Made by a program: the position numbers and the translations under genes
Notes under the pieces: generated by a model
Database searches by the model: none
What the model saw: the letters and a program-made list of their open reading frames with translations, nothing else
Told to the model about the DNA's origin: nothing
Assembly: GCF_001905125.1 (NCBI RefSeq)
Contig: NZ_LWLE01000033.1
Span: forward strand, 307,234-371,233
DNA: 64,000 bases
Source of the DNA: Streptomyces sp. TSRI0281
GTDB lineage: Bacteria; Actinomycetota; Actinomycetes; Streptomycetales; Streptomycetaceae
Direction of reading: 5' to 3'
Part shown: positions 34,701 through 43,550 of the stretch, in pieces
Position numbering within the stretch: the stretch's first letter is position 1
Layout: the number at the start of each line of letters is the position of its first letter

Positions 34701-37106
34701 GCCACCCTCACCGACGCCCAGAAGGCGAAGTACCCGCACCTCAAGGACTACCCGGCGTTCACCGTCGACGCCCGCGACCGTGACCGGGTCCGCGCATCCC
34801 TGCGCGGCCAGCTCATCGCCACCCAGCGGGCCGCGAACGGCGCCCTGCTCGCCGCCACCGGAGTGCAGACCGCCGGTGTCCTGGACGACCTGTACGGGAA
34901 GAACGCGAGCGGCGCCGCCCTCGGACCGGTCTTCCGGCACGGCACACCCACCCTGTCGCTGTGGGCACCCACCGCCCGTACCGTCTCGCTCGAACTCGAC
35001 GGCCGCACCGTCCCGATGCGCCGCGACGACCGCACCGGCGTCTGGTCGGTCACCGGCAGCAGGAGCTGGAACGGCAAGCCCTACCGGTACGCCGTGCGGG
35101 TCTGGGCGCCCAGCGTGCAGAAGACCGTCACCAACAAGGTCACCGACCCCTACTCCACCGCCCTCACCACCGACTCCGCCCGCAGCCTCGTCATCGACCT
35201 CGCCGACCCGAAGCTGGCCCCCAGCGGCTGGTCCGGCCTGAGGAAGCCCGCCGCCGTACCACTGCGCGACGCCCAGATCCAGGAGCTGCACATCCGCGAC
35301 TTCTCGGTCGCGGACCGCACCTCCCAGCACCCCGGCCAGTACCTCGCCTTCACCGACACCCGGTCGGACGGCATGAAGCACCTGCGGCGGCTCGCCGACG
35401 CGGGCACCAGCTATGTGCACCTGCTGCCCGCCTTCGACATCGGGACGATCCCGGAGAAGAAGTCGGACCAGCAGGCGCCCGCCTGCGACCTGTCCGTGTA
35501 CGCCCCCGACTCCGAGGAACAGCAGGAGTGCGTCGCGAAGAGCGCCGGTAAGGACGCCTTCAACTGGGGCTACGACCCGCTGCACTACACCGTCCCCGAG
35601 GGCTCCTACGCCTCCGACCCCGACGGCACGAAGCGCACCGTCGAATTCCGCCGGATGGTGCAGGGCCTCAACGGCTCCGGACTGCGCACCGTCATGGACG
35701 TGGTCTACAACCACACCGTCGCCTCCGGCCAGGACGACAAGTCCGTCCTCGACCGCATCGTGCCCGGCTACTACCAGCGGCTCCTGGAGGACGGCACCGT
35801 CGCCACCTCGACCTGCTGCGCCAACACCGCGCCCGAGAACACCATGATGGGCAAGCTCGTCGTCGACTCGGTCGTCACCTGGGCCAAGGAGTACAAGGTC
35901 GACGGCTTCCGCTTCGACCTGATGGGGCACCACCCCAAGGCCAACATCCTGGCCGTGCGCAAGGCACTGGACGGGCTGACCCCCGCCAGGGACGGCGTCG
36001 ACGGCAAGAAGATCATCCTGTACGGCGAGGGCTGGAACTTCGGCGAGATCGCGGACGACGCCCGCTTCGTCCAGGCCACCCAGAAGAACATGTCCGCGAC
36101 CGGCATCGCCACCTTCTCCGACCGGGCCCGCGACGCCGTCCGCGGCGGCAGCCCCTTCGACGAGGACCCCGGCGTCCAGGGCTTCGCCAGCGGTCTCTAC
36201 ACCGACCCCAACACCTCCCCGGCCAACGGCACCACCGCCGAGCAGAAGGCCCGCCTGCTGCACTACCAGGACCTGATCAAGGTCGGCCTCACCGGCAGCC
36301 TCGCCGACTACACCTTCACCGACAGCACCGGCCGTACGGTCAGGGGCTCGGCCGTCGACTACAACGGGGCGCCCGCCGGATACGCCGCCGAACCCGGCGA
36401 CGCCCTCGCCTACTCCGACGCCCACGACAACGAGACGCTCTACGACACGCTCGCCTTCAAGCTCCCGGCCGGCACCTCGGCGGCCGACCGGGCCAGGATG
36501 CAGGTCCTGGCGATGGCGGCGTCCACCCTTTCGCAGGGACCCTCCCTCTCCCAGGCGGGCACCGACCTGCTGCGCTCCAAGTCCCTGGACCGCAACTCCT
36601 ACGACAGCGGCGACTGGTTCAACGCCCTCCACTGGGACTGCCGGGACGGCAACGGCTTCGGACGGGGCCTGCCGCCCGCCGCCGACAACAAGGACAAGTG
36701 GTCCTACGCGAAGCCCCTGCTGACCTCCGCCGCCCTCACCCCGGGCTGCGCGCAGATCGACGGCGCCTCCGCCGCGTACCGGGACCTGGTCACCATCCGG
36801 GCCACCGAGAAGGAGTTCGGCCTCACCAGCACCGAGCAGGTCCAGGCGGCCCTGTCCTTCCCGCTCTCCGGCAAGGACGAGACACCCGGCGTGATCACGA
36901 TGCGCCTCGGCTCACTCGTGGTCGTCCTCAACGCCACGCCCGCCGCCGCGAGCCAGCACCTCCCGGCCCTCGCCGGCACCGCCTACGCCCTGCACCCCGT
37001 CCAGGCGGGGGGCGCGGACTCTACCGTCAAGAAGGCCTCGTACGAAGAGAAATCGGGCAGCTTCACCGTCCCAGGAAGGACGGTCGCCGTCTTTTCGGCG
37101 CGCTGA
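31791..37106 (+). CDS. secreted bifunctional alpha-amylase/type I pullulanase
   Basis: 1771 aa, an unusual two-headed GH13 enzyme. Order: signal peptide (about 1-30), GH13 amylase (about 45-600; D303 in DGFRIDTVKH, E337 in MFGEVY, D408 in GNHDMGRI), an Ig-like region, two pullulanase-associated PUD domains starting near 717 (YKRADGDYEGW) and 811 (YHRADGDYDGW), a CBM48-like domain near 1040, and a type I pullulanase (D1376 in DGFRFDLMGHH, E1413 in LYGEGWNFGE, D1546 in DAHDNETLYD). It would cut alpha-1,4 and alpha-1,6 bonds. All six catalytic residues are present. GTG 31791 has GAGGAG at 13 nt. Works with the amylase and MalEFG/AglA. Confidence 0.94.
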   Translation: MSRTTLRRGAVAALCAALLPVVPAASAAASPRPPAPPSDAALAREPARHDLTREQFYFVLPDRFANGDTSNDRGGLTGSRLDTGYDPTDKGFYQGGDLKGLTGKLDYIKGLGTTAIWLAPIFRNRPVQGTGKDASAGYHGYWITDFTQVDPHFGTNADLEKLIDKAHAKGMKVFFDVITNHTADTVDYAEKEYGYKPKGAYPYLDRNGRPFDDSRKMAKVDQDAFPYTPKTTVNAGTKKPSWLNDPTMYHNRGDSTFAGESAEYGDFSGLDDLWTERPEVVTGMAEIYEKWVRDFDIDGFRIDTVKHVDLDFWTQWATALDTYAAERGRDDFFMFGEVYSSDTAITSPYVTRGRLDATLDFPFQEAARQYASQGAPASKLAAVYGDDYRYTTDKANAYEQVTFLGNHDMGRIGTFLEQDNPKADDAELLQRARLANELMFLARGNPVIYSGDEQGFTGAGGDKDARQPLFASKAADYLDDDQIGTDRTHATDAYDTGHPIYRSIARLSRLTKEHPALRDGVQTERYAEGSVHAFSRTGTERSNEYVVATNNGTGPRTVELATESAHMNFRTLYGGSGTVRSGGDKRITVTVPALSSVVLRADKPLGSPDARPAITLKAPAAGATGTVELTADTDGGQLNRVVFAARTGNGKWRTLGSADHAPYKVTQHLDASVKAGTPLRYKAVVVDRAGRTASALAATTAGQAPPAEKPVAVERDYAVVHYKRADGDYEGWQLKSGDTSGDFIGRDAYGAFAWIKLAEGTSSLPYTVEKAGTADGPQRTVDLARTGQVWIEQGKDGQNTEAPEAPGQDTTKAVLNYHRADGDYDGWGLHTWTGAKNPTDWSKPLQPVRKNAYGVTFEVPLTDGATSLSYILHKGDEKDLPSDQSLDIATHGHEVWMLGGQPGYLLPQAGGVPTPDLTKAEAQWIDSGTVVWKVKATDATSQQLVYATDTPISVVDGALSDEGRWLRLRTATLTDAQKAKYPHLKDYPAFTVDARDRDRVRASLRGQLIATQRAANGALLAATGVQTAGVLDDLYGKNASGAALGPVFRHGTPTLSLWAPTARTVSLELDGRTVPMRRDDRTGVWSVTGSRSWNGKPYRYAVRVWAPSVQKTVTNKVTDPYSTALTTDSARSLVIDLADPKLAPSGWSGLRKPAAVPLRDAQIQELHIRDFSVADRTSQHPGQYLAFTDTRSDGMKHLRRLADAGTSYVHLLPAFDIGTIPEKKSDQQAPACDLSVYAPDSEEQQECVAKSAGKDAFNWGYDPLHYTVPEGSYASDPDGTKRTVEFRRMVQGLNGSGLRTVMDVVYNHTVASGQDDKSVLDRIVPGYYQRLLEDGTVATSTCCANTAPENTMMGKLVVDSVVTWAKEYKVDGFRFDLMGHHPKANILAVRKALDGLTPARDGVDGKKIILYGEGWNFGEIADDARFVQATQKNMSATGIATFSDRARDAVRGGSPFDEDPGVQGFASGLYTDPNTSPANGTTAEQKARLLHYQDLIKVGLTGSLADYTFTDSTGRTVRGSAVDYNGAPAGYAAEPGDALAYSDAHDNETLYDTLAFKLPAGTSAADRARMQVLAMAASTLSQGPSLSQAGTDLLRSKSLDRNSYDSGDWFNALHWDCRDGNGFGRGLPPAADNKDKWSYAKPLLTSAALTPGCAQIDGASAAYRDLVTIRATEKEFGLTSTEQVQAALSFPLSGKDETPGVITMRLGSLVVVLNATPAAASQHLPALAGTAYALHPVQAGGADSTVKKASYEEKSGSFTVPGRTVAVFSAR

Positions 37107-37189
37107 CCCCGACAGGTCTACGGTGACGGCATACGTCGGCGGAGGAGCCGCGAAACAGCTGGACACCGTGCGCATCCGGCCCTGCCGCT

Positions 37190-37242
37190 CCGGCCGGTCC
37201 CGGTTCCGCCCCCGCTCGGGGAACGGGGCCGGGACCGGCCGG
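37190..37242 (+). terminator. terminator after the pullulanase gene
   Basis: A perfect 14-bp stem (CCGGCCGGTCCCGG, 37190-37203, with 37229-37242) whose 25-nt loop can form a further CCCCG/CGGGG pair. An ORF-like frame across it (37123-37317) is not considered a gene. Confidence 0.65.
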
Positions 37243-37313
37243 TCCGGGCAGCGGGGGGCGCTGCCGGGCATCCGCTGCCTCACCGGCGGACCCCTGCCCC
37301 AGCGCGCCGGACG

Positions 37314-39359
37314 GTGATGAGGACCATGGTGGGAAACCTTCCCGAGGAGACGAGCAGCTTCGTCGGGCGGAAGGCCGAACTGGCCCGGCTGGAACGGGCC
37401 CTGGCCACCCACCGGCTGACCACCCTCACCGGCCCCGGCGGCGTCGGCAAGACCCGGCTCGCCGTCCGGGGCGCCCGGCTCGCGGCGGACCACTACCCCG
37501 ACGGCGCCTGGTGGGCCGACCTCTCCCCGCTCTACGACGACAGGCTGCTGCTCCCCACCGTCTCGGACGCGGTCGGGATCGCCGACCACACGCTGAGGAT
37601 GCCCGTCGACGCACTGTGCGAATGGCTCGTCGACAAGCGGCTGCTGCTCGTCCTCGACTCCTGCGAACACCTGCGCACCGCGTGCGGCCATCTGCTGGGC
37701 GAGATCCTCACCACCTCACCCGGCCTGACCGTCCTGATCACCAGCAGGCAGCCGCTGGGCACCCGGGGCGAATTCCTGCTGGACGTACCGCCGCTGCCGG
37801 TCGACGGGGCCCCCGACGCCCTGCGCCTCTTCGAGGACCGGGTGCGGGCCGCCGACCCCGGGGCCACCCTCGACGCACCGGGCGAGGCCGCGGCCGTCGC
37901 CGAGATCTGCCGCCGCCTCGAAGGCATCCCGCTCGCCATCGAGCTGGCCGCCGCGGGCACCGCGGCGCAGAGCGTCGAGCAGATCGCCGCCCGTATCGGC
38001 TCCCGCCTGGACACCCTCAACGACGATTCGCTGTGGCCGCCGCGCCACCGCGCCCTGCGCACCACCATCGGCTGGAGCCACGAACTCTGCACCCCGCTGG
38101 AACGCCTCCTGTGGGCGCGGCTGACCCCCCTGCGCACGGACTTCGACGAGGAGGTCGCCCGTGAGGTCTGCGCGGCGGGACCGCTCACCCCGGACGGCGT
38201 CGGCGAGGCGCTGCGGGGTCTGGTCGCCAAGTCCGTCGTGAAACAGGACGGGGAGCACCACCGGATGCTCGACACCCTGCGCGAGTACGGGCGGATGTGG
38301 CTCGCCGAACTCGGTGAGGAGCGGGCCGCCGCCGACCGGCACGCCGCCTTCTTCCTCGGCCTCGCCCGCCGCGCCCACGCCGGCTGGACCGGTCCCGAGC
38401 AGGTCTCCTGGTACCACCGGATCGCCGCCGCGCACCTCGACCTGTGCGCGGCTCTCGACCATCTGCTCGCCCACGACATCCGCGCGGCCCAGGAGATGAC
38501 CGGCCGGGTCGGATTCTTCTGGAGCTGCTGCGGGCACCTGTCCGAGGCCCGTGTGTACGCCGGGAGAGCCCTGGCGGCGGGCCCGGCCGGCGGCCCCGAC
38601 CGGACGAGGCTGCGATGGGTGCACGGGGTCGCGGCCCTGCTCCAGGGCGACTTCGTGACCGCCGAGCGGCTCGGCGCGCGCTGTGTCGCCGAGGCCAGGC
38701 GCGACCGGGACGACGAGGGCCTGCTCAGTGCCACCTATCTGTCCGGCCTGACCCATCTCATGACCGGACGGCCCCGGACGGCTCTCGACGAGGTCGGGCG
38801 GGTGCTTTCGTACACCGGGGCGGTCCCCGCCGAATCCGCCTACCGGCTGCGCTGCCGCCTCATCACCGTCTTCGCCATGACGGCGCTGGACAGACTCGCC
38901 GAGGCCGCGGAGGCCGCCGTCCGCCTGCGGACCGTCTGCCAGGCGCAGGACGAGTACTGGATCCGGTCCTACGTCGACTACCAACTCGCCCTGATCTCCC
39001 TGCTCCAGGGCCGCCCGGGGGAATCCGCCACGCACGCCCGGTCGATGCTCGCGGGCAAGCACCGGCTCGGGGACAGCTTCGGCGTCGCCCTCGGTCTGGA
39101 CATCCTCGCCGCCGCCGTCGCCGCCCAGGGCGCGGGCGCCCAGGCGGCCAGGATCTACGGCACCGGGCAGGCGTACTGGCGGATGGTCGGCCACCCGCAG
39201 CGCGGCACACCGGAGCTCGGCCCGGTCCGCGAGACCTGCGAGCGGCAGGCACGGGCGGCCATCGGCGACGCCGCCTACCAGCGCGCGTTCGACCGGGGGC
39301 AGACGGACAACGCGGAGGTCGGACTCGCCGCCGCCCTCCAGAGCGAGCTGCTGACCTGA
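37314..39359 (+). CDS. STAND-type ATPase, regulator-like, lacking a DNA-binding domain
   Basis: 681 aa (shorter starts at 37317 and 37326 are possible). It opens with the SFVGRKAELARLERAL element and an NB-ARC/STAND ATPase: Walker A TGPGGVGKT near residue 40, Walker B RLLLVLDSCEHL near 108, and the GIPLAIELAA sensor motif near 205. A helical tail with TPR-like repeats fills residues 340-680. Streptomyces relatives normally end in a LuxR HTH or begin with a BTAD/SARP domain; neither is present, so the protein may be a scaffold or sensor without DNA contact. Monocistronic, following the pullulanase terminator. Confidence 0.85.
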   Translation: MMRTMVGNLPEETSSFVGRKAELARLERALATHRLTTLTGPGGVGKTRLAVRGARLAADHYPDGAWWADLSPLYDDRLLLPTVSDAVGIADHTLRMPVDALCEWLVDKRLLLVLDSCEHLRTACGHLLGEILTTSPGLTVLITSRQPLGTRGEFLLDVPPLPVDGAPDALRLFEDRVRAADPGATLDAPGEAAAVAEICRRLEGIPLAIELAAAGTAAQSVEQIAARIGSRLDTLNDDSLWPPRHRALRTTIGWSHELCTPLERLLWARLTPLRTDFDEEVAREVCAAGPLTPDGVGEALRGLVAKSVVKQDGEHHRMLDTLREYGRMWLAELGEERAAADRHAAFFLGLARRAHAGWTGPEQVSWYHRIAAAHLDLCAALDHLLAHDIRAAQEMTGRVGFFWSCCGHLSEARVYAGRALAAGPAGGPDRTRLRWVHGVAALLQGDFVTAERLGARCVAEARRDRDDEGLLSATYLSGLTHLMTGRPRTALDEVGRVLSYTGAVPAESAYRLRCRLITVFAMTALDRLAEAAEAAVRLRTVCQAQDEYWIRSYVDYQLALISLLQGRPGESATHARSMLAGKHRLGDSFGVALGLDILAAAVAAQGAGAQAARIYGTGQAYWRMVGHPQRGTPELGPVRETCERQARAAIGDAAYQRAFDRGQTDNAEVGLAAALQSELLT

Positions 39360-39548
39360 CGCGAGGGGGCTGCCGACCTGACGGGGGCGGGCCGCTTGCC
39401 TGAGGCGAGCGCGCCGCTGACCTGACGCGAGCCCGCCGCTGACGCGAGGGGCAGGCTGCCCTTGTGCGGGCCCGACGATCAACGTAAAGGTGGGTTCCGA
39501 CAACCGGCAGGACCGGCCCCCACCACCCCCGCACCTCAGGAGCGCTTG

Positions 39549-39899
39549 ATGCCGCAGATCACCGTCGACTACTCCGCCGAGCTCGACGACACCTTCGACC
39601 GCCGCGGCTTCGCGCTCGCCCTGCACCCGCTGGTCGCCGGGACGGTCAGCACGAAGATCCCCAACTGCAAGACCAGATTCCGCCGGGTCGAGGACTCCGT
39701 GGTGGGCGACGCCGCGACCGGTGACGTCATCGTCCATGTCTCCATCGGCATGCTGGCGGGCCGCACCCCGGAGATCAAGAGCCGGCTCACCGCGTCCGTG
39801 CTCGATCTGCTGAGCGGCTATGTGAAGCCCACCGAAGGACTCGCCCTGCACACCTCCGCCGAGACCCGCGACCTGGACCCGTCCTATCGCAAGAGCTGA
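39549..39899 (+). CDS. 5-carboxymethyl-2-hydroxymuconate isomerase-like protein
   Basis: 116 aa of the tautomerase superfamily CHMI type: MPQITVDYSAEL with catalytic proline at position 2 after Met removal, then VHVSIGMLAGRTPEIKSRL. CHMI works in homoprotocatechuate breakdown, but none of the other pathway genes is here, so a different or orphan role is possible. ATG 39549 has AGGAG at 5 nt. Convergent with the TetR gene, 12 bp apart. Confidence 0.88.
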   Translation: MPQITVDYSAELDDTFDRRGFALALHPLVAGTVSTKIPNCKTRFRRVEDSVVGDAATGDVIVHVSIGMLAGRTPEIKSRLTASVLDLLSGYVKPTEGLALHTSAETRDLDPSYRKS

Positions 39900-39911
39900 C
39901 CGCGTGTCGCG

Positions 39912-40634
39912 CTACGGCAGCCGCTGCGGGGGCACGGCGGGTACGGCAGGCGCCAGGGCGGAGAGCCGCGCCAGCAGATCTGCGAACGGGCCGTCCGCCG
40001 GCTCCTGGGCGAGGACCCGCAGCACGATGCCCGCCATCTCCTGGTCGTACGCGGCACTGACGGCGGCCAGTGCCGCGAAGTCGTGCACCAGCTGCGTCTC
40101 CAGCTCGGCCCGCGGAACCCGTCGGCCGTCCAGCCAGATCAACGCCGTCGCCTCGGCCAGTGACACCCAGGACCGTACGACCAACTCCAGCCGTGCGGGC
40201 GGCACTTCGACACCCAGGTGGGCGATGATCTGCTCGTAGGCGGCCTGCCGGACCCCGTCGATCATGGCGTTCGCCGTCGAGGAGCCCACCGCGGGCCCGC
40301 CGCGCATCAGCGCCCAGAACCCCGGCCCGTGCTCGTCCACGAAGTCGAAGAACCGGCCCATCACCCGCAGCAGCCGTGCGCCCAGGGGGCCTTCCAGCGG
40401 CTCCAGGAAGCGGGCCGCCAGCTCGTCGGCGGCCCGCCGCAGCGCCGCCTCGTACAGGCTCTGCTTCCCGGGGAAGTAGTGGTACACCAGTGGCCGCGAG
40501 ATGCCCGCGGCGGCGGCGATCTCGTCGATCGACACGTCGTCGGGGGAGCGGTGGCTGAACAACTCCAGCGCGACGCCGATCAACTGCTGCCTGCGCTCAT
40601 CGACGCCCATCCTGCGCCGCACCCCGGTCGTCAT
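39912..40634 (-). CDS. TetR-family regulator
   Basis: 240 aa. HTH at about residues 14-60 (IGVALELFSHRSPDDVSIDEIAAAAGISRPLVYHYFPGK) and a helical effector domain (FFDFVDEHGPGFWALMRGGP). It lies 61 bp after the ferredoxin-reductase-like gene on the same strand, so it probably controls that unit. A GTCA-n6-TGAC repeat before the first gene is a candidate operator. Confidence 0.9.
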   Translation of the reverse strand: MTTGVRRRMGVDERRQQLIGVALELFSHRSPDDVSIDEIAAAAGISRPLVYHYFPGKQSLYEAALRRAADELAARFLEPLEGPLGARLLRVMGRFFDFVDEHGPGFWALMRGGPAVGSSTANAMIDGVRQAAYEQIIAHLGVEVPPARLELVVRSWVSLAEATALIWLDGRRVPRAELETQLVHDFAALAAVSAAYDQEMAGIVLRVLAQEPADGPFADLLARLSALAPAVPAVPPQRLP

Positions 40635-40695
40635 GCCAACAGCCTATCCGGGGCGGGCCGCAGAGATCGCCGGGCCCTGTCCATGGACCGGGGCC

Positions 40696-41772
40696 CTACA
40701 GGTCCAGCACCAGCCGCTCGCCGCGGCAGCGCGAGACGCAGATCAGCATCGAGTCGTCGCGCTCGGCGTCCGTCAGGAGCTCGTCGCGATGCTCGATCCC
40801 GCCCTCCAGAACACGCTGTCGGCACGTCCCGCAGAAGCCCTGCTCGCAGGAGTACGAGACGGACGGCAGCTCCGCGCGCACGGCGGCCAGGACCGACTGG
40901 CCGGCGGCTACCCGCACCGTGCGGCCCGAGCGGCGCAGCTCCACCTCGAAGGAGCCGGTGCCCGCCGCGCCGGACGCCGCCGGGGCGAAGCGCTCCAGGT
41001 GCAGGGTGCAGCCGTCCGGGAGCGCGGCGCCGACCGCGTCCATCAGGGGCTCGGGTCCGCAGCAGTGGACCGCGGTGCCGGGCGCCGTCCCCGCCAGGAA
41101 CGCGGCGGCGTCCGGGTGGCCCGCCTCGTCCTGCGCGACGACGCTCACCCGGTCCCCGTCCGCGCCGAGCTTCTCGATCTCGTCCAGGAACGGCATCGAG
41201 GCGCGGGACCGGCCGCCGTACAGCAGCCGCCACGGGGCGCCGGAGGCGGCGACGGCGCGCAGCATCGGCAGGACGGGGGTGATCCCGATACCGCCCGCGA
41301 CGAACACGTACGCGGGCGCGTCGGCCAGCGGGAAGCGGTTGCGCGGGCCGCGGATCTCGACCTCCTCGCCCTCGTGGAGCTGGGCGTGCACCTCCTGCGA
41401 GCCGCCCCGGCCGCCTTCGACCAGCCGGGTCGCGACCGTGTACGTACCGGGGTCGTCCGGGTCGCCGCAGAGGGAGTACTGCCGCACCAGACCGGACGGC
41501 AGCACCAGGTCCAGATGGGCGCCGGGTTCCCAGCGGGGCAGGTCGGGTCCCTCCAGCCGGAGCTGGACGACGCCGTCGGCGGCCATGGTCCGCTCGGTGA
41601 CCAGCAGCCGCCGGGTGACGGTGGAACGGCGCCCGGAGCGGCCCGATACCGGTTCCGCCAGGGCGGGCATGGGCCAGAGCGGGGACTTCGCGATGCGGTG
41701 CCGCAGGGCCCGCCTGGCGAGCAGGGCGGCGCCGGTGGCCAGGACGACGGTGCGCAGGCGGGGCAGTGCCAT
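40696..41772 (-). CDS. flavin reductase with C-terminal 2Fe-2S ferredoxin domain
   Basis: 358 aa. Ferredoxin-NADP reductase-like FAD and NAD(P) domains (RQYSLCGDPDD, VFVAGGIGITPVLPML, LLYGGRSR, CCGPEPLMDA) then a plant-type ferredoxin domain with SYSCEQGFCGTCRQRVLEGG and CVSRC, the last four cysteines ligating the cluster. A phthalate-dioxygenase-reductase-like electron donor to an oxygenase or desaturase. It sits 3 bp after the metal-dependent hydrolase gene, with which it must share a transcript. Confidence 0.92.
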   Translation of the reverse strand: MALPRLRTVVLATGAALLARRALRHRIAKSPLWPMPALAEPVSGRSGRRSTVTRRLLVTERTMAADGVVQLRLEGPDLPRWEPGAHLDLVLPSGLVRQYSLCGDPDDPGTYTVATRLVEGGRGGSQEVHAQLHEGEEVEIRGPRNRFPLADAPAYVFVAGGIGITPVLPMLRAVAASGAPWRLLYGGRSRASMPFLDEIEKLGADGDRVSVVAQDEAGHPDAAAFLAGTAPGTAVHCCGPEPLMDAVGAALPDGCTLHLERFAPAASGAAGTGSFEVELRRSGRTVRVAAGQSVLAAVRAELPSVSYSCEQGFCGTCRQRVLEGGIEHRDELLTDAERDDSMLICVSRCRGERLVLDL

Positions 41773-41775
41773 GGG

Positions 41776-42681
41776 TCAGGGGGTTCCCGTCGTACGGGCC
41801 TCGGCGGCCAGCGCCGCGGGCGATTGGGCGAGATAGTCGACTGCCTGGGCCGTGCTGCCCTCCTGCGAGGGGTGGTAGGAGCGGCTCAGATAGCTGGGGA
41901 CGGACCGCAGGATGGCCCCCGTGCTGGGCAGCGTGCCCTGCTTGCCGCTGTCGCGGAACGCCTTGAAGGAGGCTTTGCCGTCGAGCAGGCTCGGGTCGTT
42001 CTCCATGAAGAAGCGGACGCCGCGCTGCCACAGGAAGAGCAGCGCGGAGAACGCCGTCGCCCAGGTCCGCAGCCGCCGCCGGTAGCCGCCGTCGACATGC
42101 ATGAACACGTCGAAGGCCACGGACCGGTGCTCGACCTCCTCGGCACCGTGCCAGCGCAGCAGGTCCAGCATCGTCGGATCGGCGCCCCGCCGGTCCAGGG
42201 CCTCGGCGCTGAGGATCCAGTCGCCGAGGAACGCGGTGTAGTGCTCGATCGCGGCGATCGTCGCCACCCGCTCCATCAGCCACCACTTCGAGGCCCGGCC
42301 GGGCGGCAGCGTCCGGTCACCGAGCAGCTTCTCGAAGAACCAGTCGACCTGGGCGGTGTACGGGGTGGGGTCCAGGCCCTGCCGCTTCAGATGGGGCAGT
42401 ACATCGTCGTGGGCCTGCGAGTGCACGGCCTCCTGGCCGATGAACCCGATGACGTCCTGGCGCAGTTGCTCGTCCTGGATGTACGGGAGGATCTGCCGGT
42501 ACACCCGGATGAACCAGCGCTCCCCGGCCGGGAGCAGCAGATGGAGCACATTGATGGTGTGTGTGGTGAACGGGTCGCCCGGCACCCAGTGGAGGGGGGT
42601 CCGGTCCCAGGCGAACGAGACCTGGCGGGCCTTGAGCGGCGTCCGCTCCGACGCGACCGCCGCTGGCTGCGTGTTAGACAT
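41776..42681 (-). CDS. metal-dependent hydrolase-like protein (PF10118 type)
   Basis: 301 aa. A helical di-iron-like protein with histidine/glutamate motifs IGQEAVHSQAHDDV, AAIEHYTAFLGD and HGAEEVEHRSVAFDV, which are the metal-ligand positions of this family. The three EXXH/HXXE-type clusters suggest a carboxylate-bridged di-iron centre, and the tightly linked ferredoxin reductase could supply electrons, so an oxygenase or desaturase activity is an attractive inference. The ATG at 42681 lies 6 nt after a TACATT -10 box with no ribosome site, suggesting leaderless translation. Confidence 0.82.
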   Translation of the reverse strand: MSNTQPAAVASERTPLKARQVSFAWDRTPLHWVPGDPFTTHTINVLHLLLPAGERWFIRVYRQILPYIQDEQLRQDVIGFIGQEAVHSQAHDDVLPHLKRQGLDPTPYTAQVDWFFEKLLGDRTLPPGRASKWWLMERVATIAAIEHYTAFLGDWILSAEALDRRGADPTMLDLLRWHGAEEVEHRSVAFDVFMHVDGGYRRRLRTWATAFSALLFLWQRGVRFFMENDPSLLDGKASFKAFRDSGKQGTLPSTGAILRSVPSYLSRSYHPSQEGSTAQAVDYLAQSPAALAAEARTTGTP

Positions 42682-42684
42682 GCT

Positions 42685-42698
42685 GTCAATGTACTGAC
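42685..42698. promoter_or_regulatory. candidate operator/leaderless promoter of the hydrolase-reductase-tetR unit
   Basis: GTCA-n6-TGAC (42685-42698) overlaps a TACATT -10-like box immediately before the hydrolase start codon. The TetR gene of this unit would be an obvious binder. Confidence 0.4.
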
Positions 42699-42803
42699 GG
42701 GTATGCGGGGGGAACAGGGGCGTGCGGGGAATTTTCGTGTACGAGGTTCCCCGGGCGGCCCCGGGGCCTCCGCCGGGGGCGGGCGTCGGGCGATGATGAC
42801 CGT

Positions 42804-43550
42804 ATGACGACTACCTCACGTGCGCGTTCCTTCGACGCGGCGGCTGCCGCCTATGGCGCGAGCAGGCCCTCGTACCCACCCGTACTCCTCGACGCGGTCG
42901 AGGAGTTGGCCGGGTTCGCGCTGGCCGGTGCGCGGGTCGCGGACATCGGTGCGGGCACCGGGCTGGGCACCGCGCTCCTGCACGCGCGCGGGAGCCGGAC
43001 GGTGGCCGTGGAGCCCGGTGACGGGATGGCCGAGGAGTTCCGCCGCAGGCTCCCCGGGGTGCCGGTCGTCCGGGGTGACGGCAACCACCTGCCGTTGCGA
43101 TCGGGCTCCGTCGACCTGCTCACCTATGCCCAGTCCTGGCACTGGACCGATCCGGACCGCTCGGTCCCGGAGGTCCGCCGGGTCCTGCGGCCCGGCGGGG
43201 CGCTCGCCCTGTGGTGGAACGACTCCGACCCGACCGTGCCGTGGATCGGTGAACAGGACGCCCGGCTGCGGAAGTTCTTCGGCGCGGCCGAGACCCGGTA
43301 CGACGAGCGGGCCCGGTTCCGCGGCCTGCCGGACGGCATCGCCTTCGGCACTCTTCGGCTGCCCTGGAGCCGTCGGGTACCGCTCGATGTGCACCTGGCC
43401 AACCTCGGCAGCTACTCCGACTTCCTGGTCGCCGATCAGGAGGAGGTCCGGGACTTCCTCGCCCGGGAGCGCGAGCTGCTGGCGGGGGTCTTCCCGGACG
43501 GCACCGTGGAGGAGACGTACGTGGTCAGTCTGGCCGTGGCGCGGCACTGA
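42804..43550 (+). CDS. class I SAM-dependent methyltransferase
   Basis: 248 aa. SAM motif I VADIGAGTGLGTALL, motif II-type VAVEPGDGMAEEFRRRL, and YAQSWHWTDPDRSVPEVRRVLRPGG. The WHWTD pattern is that of small-molecule (type 11) methyltransferases; substrate unknown. No neighbours suggest a pathway. ATG 42804 has no strong ribosome site. Confidence 0.87.
   Translation: MTTTSRARSFDAAAAAYGASRPSYPPVLLDAVEELAGFALAGARVADIGAGTGLGTALLHARGSRTVAVEPGDGMAEEFRRRLPGVPVVRGDGNHLPLRSGSVDLLTYAQSWHWTDPDRSVPEVRRVLRPGGALALWWNDSDPTVPWIGEQDARLRKFFGAAETRYDERARFRGLPDGIAFGTLRLPWSRRVPLDVHLANLGSYSDFLVADQEEVRDFLARERELLAGVFPDGTVEETYVVSLAVARH

Noticed and set aside
37123..37317. 64-aa frame across the pullulanase terminator
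   Set aside because: No homology, Arg/Pro-rich, overlaps a perfect 14-bp stem and the next start.
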